From the NCBI GenBank assembly GCA_963759175.1, contig CAVWXP010000017.1:186001-250000 (forward strand): 64,000 nucleotides of DNA. The letters are read 5' to 3'. This stretch comes from SZUA-442 sp963759175 (GTDB lineage: Bacteria > Actinomycetota > Acidimicrobiia > Spongiisociales > UBA5794). The translations under genes were made by a program, and so were the position numbers. The notes below the pieces were generated by a model. That model was given only the letters and a program-made list of their open reading frames with translations. It did not search any database and was not told where the DNA came from. Position 1 is the first letter of the stretch. Every line of letters starts with the position of its first letter. Of the stretch, positions 54,217 to 61,274 are shown piece after piece.

Positions 54217-54669
54217 GTGGCAGTCTGGTATGAGGGCGAAATTGGCATCGATTGCACCATCGACCAAGTAGCGGCGGCCTTCGAGGATCTCGGAACGCAC
54301 TACACAGGTGTCGTCGGCCTCATGCCGGGCATGACCGTCGTTGAACTGGTGGATCAGGGGCCTGACTCCGTGACGATCAAGACCAACGAGGGGCTCATGC
54401 ATCGCACGAACTTCTCCAAGACGGTGACAGGCGAAGGCGTCACGGTGGAATACGACGAGCAATACGATGCCCAATCGAAGGTCGTGGCGACAGCACACTT
54501 CTCCGAGGAGTACACGACGAGCGAGGCGGGCGTGCACCACCGGCTCGCCATCACCGACATGAAGGCACCCGGCTTCCTCGGCTTCTTCTATCGGAGGTTC
54601 GGAAGCTCGAACATCGGGAAGGCGTTCTTGGATGCGCACAAGACGTCCCTCGAGGAGGATCGCGGCTAG
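54217..54669 (+). CDS. SRPBCC (START-like) family protein
   Basis: 150 aa. Helix-grip pattern: GEIGIDCTIDQVAAAFED, LMPGMTVVELVDQGPDSVTI, VEYDEQYDAQSK and a C-terminal long helix (SNIGKAFLDAHKTSLEE). Such proteins bind lipids or aromatic compounds. The GTG start at 54217 follows GGAAAGGGA. No partner is adjacent. The 54075-54216 gap has nothing clear. Confidence 0.65.
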   Translation: MAVWYEGEIGIDCTIDQVAAAFEDLGTHYTGVVGLMPGMTVVELVDQGPDSVTIKTNEGLMHRTNFSKTVTGEGVTVEYDEQYDAQSKVVATAHFSEEYTTSEAGVHHRLAITDMKAPGFLGFFYRRFGSSNIGKAFLDAHKTSLEEDRG

Positions 54670-54721
54670 CGGCAAGGGCAGGCAGAGCCGTGTGCGTGGC
54701 GGCAGCTGATCGCCGCTGGCG

Positions 54722-56137
54722 TCAGGGGATGAGTTCGGCGATCAGGTCGAAGGCGCTGCCTGCGAGAACGGCGATGTCGGCTTCCGGAAGCACGGCGTCG
54801 GGATTGGTGACGTTGACGACATAGACGTACGCCTCACCGTCGACCGATTCGAGGTACCAGGCGAGGGCGAGTACGCCGGGCTCGGAACCCCCCTTGTATC
54901 CGACGTAGGACCACGTACCCGGGTCGAACGGGACACCGGGATTGAGCGACAGGATGTCGCGGAACTCGGCGAGGTCGGGCACGTTGGCCTGCTCGACGAG
55001 TCCTACGAGGGCACGGCAGAGACTGGTGGGCGTCGCGAACCACTCGATCTCGTCGATGAGATACGGCTCGTCCCACGTGATGGCATCCGAGACGGTCACG
55101 GTCGTATCGGCGATCTCCCCTGCCAACAGCTCCCTACGACCCGCTTCGTCGGCAGCCACATACGCCTCGGCCACGGACACAGGCACGCCGAGCTTGAGGG
55201 CGAAGAACTCGCGGGTCGTGAGGAAGGGGATGCTCAGGGAGGCGTCGGGATTGCCGTACTCGGCGAGCATCTGCTCCGCCTGGGGGCGCCCGACCAGGTC
55301 GATGAGGTGGTCCGTGGCCGTGTTGTCGCTGACGGCGATCATGGCTTCGGCGAACTCGAGGATCGTCGCCTCGGAGCCCTCGGGCCGCGTCTGGAACGTC
55401 CCCGATGGGAGGCTCTTGAGGTCGTCCTGGATCATCATCAGGTCGTCCCACGCGAGATCGCCCCGAGCTATGGGATCGGCGAGGGCACCGAGAACGTAGA
55501 GCTTGAAGGCGGATCCGATCGGTCGCACCACATCGTTGTGGGTGAATTCGGGTTGGCACGTGCCGGTGCCTACATCAGCGACGTACACGCTGGTCCGGCC
55601 GTAGACCTCCAGGCGTCCGACGAGGTCATCGAACGACGAGAGCGGCGGGCCCTCGATCTGGGGCGGAGCCGGTTGGAGGAGCAGGGTCTCGATCAGCTGG
55701 TCGCCATCCACCGCGATGGCCATGCCCCACTCCCCATCGTCGGTGTCGAGGATGATCTCGGCACCCGTTCCGGTGTCCTGGCGTCGGGTCTGGTCCCAGC
55801 GTTCCGAGATCGTCGATCGCAGTTGGTCGACCACCGTGAGGAAGTCCGCCGGGGCGACGTACTGCTCGAGGACCTCGCTGAAGCGGTCCTCGACCTCCGC
55901 TGCGGTCGTCTCGGCGCCGTTGAGAACGCCGATCACCCACGCGATGTGGTCATCGAGGCTGTAGGCGACCGGGACGGTCGTGGTCGTGGTTGCCGCGGTC
56001 GTGGTCGTGGCGGCGACGGTGGTGGTCGTGACGGCGGACGTGGTCGTCGTCGTGTCGGCAGCGTCGCTCGTGCATCCGGCCACGAGGAGCACGCCGGCCG
56101 CGAGGAGGGCGAGGGTTCGGTTCACCACCCCGAGCAT
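54722..56137 (-). CDS. Class A beta-lactamase-like lipoprotein
   Basis: 471 aa. Signal peptide with lipobox LLVAGCTS, a Thr-rich linker (residues about 28-60), a leading NTF2-like region (WVIGVLNGAETTAAEVEDRF), then a serine beta-lactamase/DD-peptidase domain. It has SxxK in RPIGSAFKLYVLGAL (about residue 214), SDN in IAVSDNTATDHLIDL and KGG in YVGYKGGSEPG (in place of KTG). A true beta-lactamase or a cell-wall hydrolase are both possible; the anchoring suggests it acts outside the membrane. The start ATG at 56137 gives the signal peptide. Confidence 0.82.
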   Translation of the reverse strand: MLGVVNRTLALLAAGVLLVAGCTSDAADTTTTTSAVTTTTVAATTTTAATTTTTVPVAYSLDDHIAWVIGVLNGAETTAAEVEDRFSEVLEQYVAPADFLTVVDQLRSTISERWDQTRRQDTGTGAEIILDTDDGEWGMAIAVDGDQLIETLLLQPAPPQIEGPPLSSFDDLVGRLEVYGRTSVYVADVGTGTCQPEFTHNDVVRPIGSAFKLYVLGALADPIARGDLAWDDLMMIQDDLKSLPSGTFQTRPEGSEATILEFAEAMIAVSDNTATDHLIDLVGRPQAEQMLAEYGNPDASLSIPFLTTREFFALKLGVPVSVAEAYVAADEAGRRELLAGEIADTTVTVSDAITWDEPYLIDEIEWFATPTSLCRALVGLVEQANVPDLAEFRDILSLNPGVPFDPGTWSYVGYKGGSEPGVLALAWYLESVDGEAYVYVVNVTNPDAVLPEADIAVLAGSAFDLIAELIP

Positions 56138-56190
56138 ATGGCATCTCGCCGGGCGATCGGAGACGTCGCCGTCGCTGGGACCCTGCGGAG

Positions 56191-56841
56191 TCACACGACG
56201 GGCGAAACCTCGAGCTCGGCGAGCAATGCCCGCACGCGGCGCTCGATGTCGTCGCGGATCGGCCTGATCTCCTCGATGCTGCGACCCGAGGGGTCGTCGA
56301 GCGCCCAGTCCACGTAGGTGCGGCCGGGGAACACGGGGCACTCATCACCGCACCCCATCGTCACGATCACGTCGGTCGCCTTGATGATGTCATCGGTCCA
56401 CGGGTGGGGGGACTGATTGGAGATGTCGATTCCGATCTCGGCCATCGAGGCCACCACGTTGGGGTGGAGTTCGTCGGCCGGTCGGGACCCGCCGGAGAAC
56501 ACGGCGACGCGGTCGCCGGCGAGGTGGCGCATGAAGCCCTCGGCCATCTGGGACCGGCCGGCGTTCTGGACGCAGGCGAACAGCACCCCCGGCTCACGGT
56601 CCGGATGGTCCATCCTGAGCCGCTGTGCCGCGTGGAGCCGGCTTCGGGTGAACTTCTCCGCGAGCAGCGGGATCCACTCGGTCGTTGCCGCCCTCGCCTC
56701 CAACTGTGCCACGGATTCGTGCATCACCTCGGCGACGGTCCCGGGGTCGAAGTTCCCGGCGAACTCCTCCTGGAGGCGAACGATCGCCTCCGTCACGTGC
56801 TTCTGCTCGTCTGCGGACAGATAGTCGCCCATGGTGCTCAC
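56191..56841 (-). CDS. arsC: Arsenate reductase with N-terminal three-helix domain
   Basis: 216 aa. Residues 5-75 form a small helical domain (EQKHVTEAIVRLQEEFAGNF, VAEVMHESVAQLEARA) of the type found before ArsC in actinobacteria. The phosphatase-like ArsC follows: FACVQNAGRSQMAEGF (P-loop CX5R), VFSGGSRPADELHP, and VTMGCGDECPVFPG with the two relay cysteines. Thioredoxin- or mycothiol-type recycling is likely. The GTG at 56841 has GGGAGG upstream and overlaps the aquaporin stop. Third gene of the ars operon. Confidence 0.88.
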   Translation of the reverse strand: MSTMGDYLSADEQKHVTEAIVRLQEEFAGNFDPGTVAEVMHESVAQLEARAATTEWIPLLAEKFTRSRLHAAQRLRMDHPDREPGVLFACVQNAGRSQMAEGFMRHLAGDRVAVFSGGSRPADELHPNVVASMAEIGIDISNQSPHPWTDDIIKATDVIVTMGCGDECPVFPGRTYVDWALDDPSGRSIEEIRPIRDDIERRVRALLAELEVSPVV

Positions 56842-57549
56842 GTGGCGTCCTCCCATGTCGTCTGGGGTCGGGTCGTCGTTGTCGGTTGCTCGGAGGGGAA
56901 CAGGAAGCTGGCAGTCGCCGCTGCCGCAAGGGCTGCGAGGATCTGGGCCACGAGGAACCACCCCACCGATGTTGGGGCGATGCCGCTGTACGTGTCGGTG
57001 AGGGCTCGGGCGATGGTGACCGCGGGGTTCGCGAATCCGGTCGAAGCGGTGGCGATGATGATGGCAGCGACCCATGCACCGACCGCAGGCGCAACGGCTT
57101 TGATGTTGCCGACGCTGACCAATCCAAGGATGAGCAGCACCAGTACGAAGGTGGCAACGAACTCGGCGACGGGTATACCGACGTCCGTCGCGCACCGTCT
57201 CGGACAACGAGTATGCGGGTTCGCCAAAGGTGAGGTTCGCCAATCCCACCCCCACGACAGCGCCGACGACCTGGGTGACGGCATACAGGCCGGCGGTCGG
57301 GACGTCGAAGGACCGGGTCGCTACGAAGCCGATGGTCACTGCCGGATTGAAGTGCGCACCCGACACCGGACCCAGGAAGGCGATGAGTGCCGCCAACCCG
57401 GCACCAACGGCCACACCGTGTGCGAGGAGCTGGAGTACGCCGTCGGTGCCGAGGCGCTCGACCATGATCCCGCTTCCCACGATCAGGTACAGCAGCATGG
57501 CCGTGCCGAGACCTTCCGCAGCGAGGGCCCTCGTGCGATCGACCATCAT
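56838..57549 (-). CDS. MIP-family aquaglyceroporin of the arsenic operon (one frameshift)
   Basis: About 236 residues, six membrane helices and both half-helix motifs: HFNPAVTIGF and GFANPAVTIARALTDTYSGI. The frame breaks at 57185-57186, where dropping one G joins ETVRD to DVGIPVAEFVATF. Net +1 nt. It lies between two arsC genes and overlaps both. In Sinorhizobium meliloti an aquaglyceroporin (AqpS) in an ars operon lets arsenite leave the cell downhill; the same role is inferred here since no ArsB or Acr3 is present. Confidence 0.85.
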
Positions 57550-58203
57550 GGAGCTTCGACGAGCAAGCGATCGACGCGCTCGGTGATGTCGGCGAACGCG
57601 GTGACGAAGGCGTCGGCGGTTCCGACGGACACGGGATCGGGAACGGACCAGTGCAGGTGGGGTTCGGTGAACGGGATGCGCGTTCTCCGCTGCCCGGTCG
57701 CACACCGAGATGACGATGTCGTGGGTGCCCATCACGTCGCCATAACCCGAGGGCGTGGCTGCGGTGAGGTTGATGCCGAAGTCCGCTGCCACGGCAACGG
57801 CCATCGGGTTCACGGCGTCGGCCGGGTGGGCTCCTGCGCTCTCGACCGGTTGTCCGGTGCGGTCCTGCCACAGCGCGGCGGCGAACTGCGACCGTGCCGA
57901 ATTGGCGGTGCAGATGAACAGGGGCGTGGCGTCGACGGCCAGCGATCCGTGGGTGATGAGGCCAGCGACGCTCGGGTCGAGTACGACGTATCGCCTGCGT
58001 CGGTCACCTTCCGATGTCCTACGGTCGACGACGCCCGCATCCTCGAGCACGTCGAGGTGATGGGCCAGGAGATTGCCAGGCATGTTCATCAGCGTGGCGA
58101 TGTCGCTCACGGTGAGGTCACCCACGGTGAGCGCGTCGGCTATCTGGAGTCGTTGGGGATCGCCGAGGGCAGCGTGCACCCCGGCGCGATGTGTGAGGTC
58201 CAT
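57546..58203 (-). CDS. ArsR regulator fused to arsenate reductase ArsC (one frameshift)
   Basis: About 218 residues. The N-terminal winged helix is ArsR-like (AALGDPQRLQIADALTVGDL, MPGNLLAHHLDVLEDAGVV) and the C-terminal domain is a low-molecular-weight phosphatase-type ArsC (FICTANSARSQFAAALWQ, CX5R). Repressor and enzyme in one chain would tie sensing to reduction. The frame breaks at 57673-57675, where dropping one C restores HPFTEPHLHWSVPDP; net +1 nt. The stop overlaps the aquaporin ATG. First gene of the operon, directly behind an ArsR-type palindrome. Confidence 0.85.
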
Positions 58204-58211
58204 GAGCGCGC

Positions 58212-58237
58212 AGTATATTGACTCAAGATTTCTTGAG
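58212..58237 (-). promoter_or_regulatory. ArsR-type operator and -10 of the arsenic operon
   Basis: CTCAAGA-TT-TCTTGAG (58222-58237) is a perfect 7+2+7 palindrome. TATACT (58217-58212, minus strand) is 8 nt before the ATG. Both fit an autoregulated leaderless ars promoter. Confidence 0.7.
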
Positions 58238-58260
58238 CCAATTCGTCTGTTGGCGCTCGG

Positions 58261-58452
58261 TCAGTCCTTCTGGAGCTTGTCGATGGCGCCCTTGGCGGCA
58301 TCTGCGCCCTTGTCGACGTGCTCGTCCTGACCGATCTTGTCCTTGACCATGTCGGCTGCCTTGTCCACGCCACCCTTGATGGTGTCCTTGTGGTCGGCGG
58401 CTGCGTCCTCTGCCTTGTCGGCGAGGCCCTTGGCGTCATCGAGGAATCCCAT
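58261..58452 (-). CDS. MT0933/Rv0909-like small protein, paralog 1
   Basis: 63 aa, almost entirely Lys/Asp/Ala-rich amphipathic helices (MGFLDDAKGLADKAEDAAAD, ending DKGADAAKGAIDKLQKD). Matches the MT0933-type antitoxin family by pattern. GGGAGC precedes the ATG at 58452. By hand count 35 of 63 positions are identical to the neighbour at 58533. No toxin gene is next to it. Confidence 0.75.
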   Translation of the reverse strand: MGFLDDAKGLADKAEDAAADHKDTIKGGVDKAADMVKDKIGQDEHVDKGADAAKGAIDKLQKD

Positions 58453-58532
58453 GAATGCTCCCGGTTCGATTCGTTGCGCGTCCATTGTGCCAGACGTCAT
58501 CGGCTGCTGAGCCACCGATTTCGCGAGCCGCG

Positions 58533-58724
58533 CTACTGGCCCGAGAGCTTGTCGAGCCCGTCCTTGGCTGCCTGGACTCCCTTGTCGACCTGTTCGTCGC
58601 GACCGATCTTGTCCTTGGCGAACTCGCCTGCCTTGTCGATGCCGCCTTGGAGCGACTCGCTGTGTTCGCCGACCATGTCGGTCGCCTTCGCCGCGAGCTC
58701 CTTGGCCTTGTCGAGGAATCCCAT
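58533..58724 (-). CDS. MT0933/Rv0909-like small protein, paralog 2
   Basis: 63 aa: MGFLDKAKELAAKATDMVGE, ending DKGVQAAKDGLDKLSGQ. GGAGGT precedes the ATG at 58724. A tandem duplicate of the preceding family member. In the published family the partner is a SRPBCC-fold toxin; a SRPBCC protein does exist at 54217 but is 4 kb away and not linked. Confidence 0.75.
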   Translation of the reverse strand: MGFLDKAKELAAKATDMVGEHSESLQGGIDKAGEFAKDKIGRDEQVDKGVQAAKDGLDKLSGQ

Positions 58725-58809
58725 GGGTACCTCCGGGTGTGATGGACTTCCCGGGATGAAACCATGCACGCGGGATAGTGGGACGGTCCGCTGGACCCGT
58801 CCTGGCGCA

Positions 58810-59607
58810 TCAACCGGAGCGATACACGAGGCCCTCATCACCCATCGACGTGACGGTGAGGAGGTCGCCTTCGATCGTCGGTCGGAAGCCATCCCCGAGG
58901 ACGGTGACGACGATGCCGTCCTGGACGGCGACCTCCGGGCTGCATTCGCCTTCGGCCGCGAAGTCGGGGAAGAAGACCTGTGCATCGGATGCGGTCCACG
59001 TCCCGACGAGGTCACGACACCCGGTCGAGCCGGTCACCGTGCCGTCCGTGTCGAGGAACAGCGTTGCCGGATCGCCGACGGGGGTGGTCGCCGAGTCCCC
59101 GTCGAGGATCGTCTCGAGGACCCATGTCGTGCCGACGAGCGCATCGGTCGGGAGCTGCGGTGCCGCGATGAATACGAGCGGTTCCTCGGCACCTTCGAGT
59201 GTGAGTGCACCGTCGATGATGCTCCACGTCGACACCTCGAGCAAGGCGGCGAGGAAGGCCTGCTCGGCGTTCATCACCTCTGGCTCACACCCCATCTCGG
59301 TCATGGACATCTCGCTGAGGCGCCAGGCGGAGTCGGATCGGGTGATCGTTCCGCCGTACTGGTTGCATGCGGCGCGTCCGGAGAACTGCTGTCCGTCGAG
59401 CGTGAGGCTGATGGGGAAGCCGTCGACGGTCGGCGTGCCGGACACGAGGATCCAACTCCCGTCGGGAGCGGTGCCCGACGGAGCTGTGGTGGATGTCGTA
59501 GTGTCGCCACCGTCACCACTGGGTTGGTCGGCGATTCCGGGGTCTCCACAAGCGGCGACGACCAATGCCAATGCGACGATCGCGGTCAGCTTCGTTCTCA
59601 TGTCCAT
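58810..59607 (-). CDS. META-domain (HslJ-like) lipoprotein
   Basis: 265 aa. Signal peptide with lipobox ALVVAACGDP, a Thr/Ser/Gly linker, then two META domains: GSWILVSGTPTVDGFPISLT with FSGRAACNQYGG and EMSMTEMGCEPEVMNAEQAF; then TTWVLETILDGDSATTPVG with TGSTGCRDLVGTW. META proteins in enteric bacteria (HslJ) affect novobiocin resistance and heat shock; the role here is unknown. ATG 59601 is an equally good start. Confidence 0.82.
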   Translation of the reverse strand: MDMRTKLTAIVALALVVAACGDPGIADQPSGDGGDTTTSTTAPSGTAPDGSWILVSGTPTVDGFPISLTLDGQQFSGRAACNQYGGTITRSDSAWRLSEMSMTEMGCEPEVMNAEQAFLAALLEVSTWSIIDGALTLEGAEEPLVFIAAPQLPTDALVGTTWVLETILDGDSATTPVGDPATLFLDTDGTVTGSTGCRDLVGTWTASDAQVFFPDFAAEGECSPEVAVQDGIVVTVLGDGFRPTIEGDLLTVTSMGDEGLVYRSG

Positions 59608-59642
59608 TCGACGTTCATATCCGGTCGGCAGGTTCCTTCTCG

Positions 59643-60209
59643 TCAGTCGGCAATCGTGATCGCCCTCCAGGTTGCGTCCGTGAGCGTGTCCAGCTCGGTG
59701 GGCGTCAGGCTGGCTCCGGCTGCCACGAGACGGACCACCACCCCGAGGGACATCGCGTAGATCACATCCCCGGGTAGCGGAACCAGGAGCTCGACGAGGT
59801 CCGGGCGCAGCGCCTCTTCGGCAAGCGGATCCCCCTGCGCGACCAGTTGCTCGTGTGCCGCGTCGTGATACGGCGACTCCTCCATCTGTGTGAGGAACCG
59901 GGCGCGTTCGGGCTCTGCCGACAGGTGTGTGTAGGCGCCGTGGACGAGGTGTCGATATCGCTCGCTCGGTGCCGCCTCGGGATCGTATCCGTCGAGGACT
60001 GCCGCACCGAGCTCGGTCTTGACCTCGAGATACGTGGCGAGGACGAGATCGTCCTTGGAGGCGTAATGCACGTACGCAGTGCCCGTGGCGACCCCGGCCT
60101 CCGTGGCCACGGAACTCATCGATGCTCCATGGAATCCCCTCTCGGCGACGAGTGACCGCAGCGCACGGCGAATGGCCGCGGGTCTGTCCACCGATACCGG
60201 GGCCGTCAC
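59643..60209 (-). CDS. TetR-family regulator
   Basis: 188 aa from GTG 60209, which overlaps the SDR stop (GTGA). The N-terminal helix-turn-helix is RRALRSLVAERGFHGASMSS then VATEAGVATGTAYVHYASKD. The ligand-binding domain is C-terminal. It lies downstream of the SDR in one operon. The perfect palindrome at 61185 near the SDR start is the expected autoregulatory site. Confidence 0.87.
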   Translation of the reverse strand: MTAPVSVDRPAAIRRALRSLVAERGFHGASMSSVATEAGVATGTAYVHYASKDDLVLATYLEVKTELGAAVLDGYDPEAAPSERYRHLVHGAYTHLSAEPERARFLTQMEESPYHDAAHEQLVAQGDPLAEEALRPDLVELLVPLPGDVIYAMSLGVVVRLVAAGASLTPTELDTLTDATWRAITIAD

Positions 60210-61145
60210 GCCGATTCCCTGGCCGAGTCGAAGTCGAAGGTCACACCGGTCTCGCGTTCCGACACCGACCACAGCGTGTCGATCGCTTCGTCCATGCCCG
60301 GTCGCAGGATCGGGCGGGTCACGGCTGCGCCGGTGTTGACGAATCGCGGCGCATACATGCGGCTCGGATCGGCATCGGGGTCCGTGGCGGCACGCAGCTG
60401 GGGCAGCGCTCCACGTTCGGGTGACATGCCGGTCCAGTCGGCCATCTTCACCCAGAACGGACCCATCCGACCGGCCCCACCCTCGGCGTGGGCACGGGTT
60501 TGCAGGTCGGTGTTCGACAACCCGGGATGGGCGATGTAGCTCGTGGCAGCAAGGCCGCGGCGGGCGAATTCACGTTGGAGGCCGATGGCGAAGTGGTAGT
60601 TGGCGAGCTTGGCCCGGCCGTAGGCGCCCCACGGGTCATAGGCGTCGTCCAGGTTCACGTTGTCGGAATCGATCGGTCGCCCGAAGTGGTGGGCGGTCGA
60701 GGTCACGGTCACGACTCGTGCGGCATCGGCTGCAAGGAGATTCGGCAGCAGGCCAGCCGTGAACGTCCAGTGTCCGAGATGATTGACGCCGAACTGCATC
60801 TCGTGCCCGTCCTCGGTGCGACTGCTCGGGCATCGCCATGAGACCGGCGTTGTTGATGAGGATGTCGACGACAGGATGCTTTGCGGCGATGGCGGCGGCA
60901 GCAGCCTTGGTCGACGCCTGCGAACTCAGGTCGAGCTCGACGATCTCGAGCGAGGCCTCGGGGTGGATCGCCATGATGTCGTCGTAGGCGACGCCGGCCT
61001 TCTCCTGGTTCCTCGCTGCCATGACGACGTGGGCCCCTGCACCGGCGAGCGCCCGGGCGGATTCGAGGCCGAGGCCCCCGTTTGCGCCGGTGACGACGGC
61101 GACCCTTCCGGTCAGGTCGGGGATGTCGGTGGTGGTCCATGCCAT
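60206..61145 (-). CDS. Short-chain oxidoreductase, protochlorophyllide reductase/retinol dehydrogenase-like (one frameshift)
   Basis: About 312 residues. VAVVTGANGGLGLESARAL (about residues 14-32), ILINNAGLMAMPE, then after the break GVNHLGHWTFTAGLLP and YGRAKLANYHFA (YxxxK). The long C-terminus fits the retinol-dehydrogenase-like branch of SDRs. The frame breaks at 60821, where dropping one base (T on the coding strand) restores RTEDGHEMQFGVNH; net +1 nt. GAGGAG precedes the ATG at 61145. Co-transcribed with the TetR gene. Confidence 0.85.
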
Positions 61146-61184
61146 GGGATGCTCCTCTGGAAGATGACTGAATGTTCGTTCATT

Positions 61185-61200
61185 ATGAATGATCATTCAT
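61185..61200. promoter_or_regulatory. TetR operator
   Basis: ATGAATGATCATTCAT is a perfect 16-bp palindrome in the short divergent gap before the SDR-TetR operon; a second degenerate site (GAATGTTCGTTC) overlaps it on the SDR side. Confidence 0.7.
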
Positions 61201-61274
61201 CCCCTGTCAAGGAGACGCTCCCCTGATCCGAGCCATCCGTCGTGCACGCGATGGTGGCGCCCTACCTTCACGCC

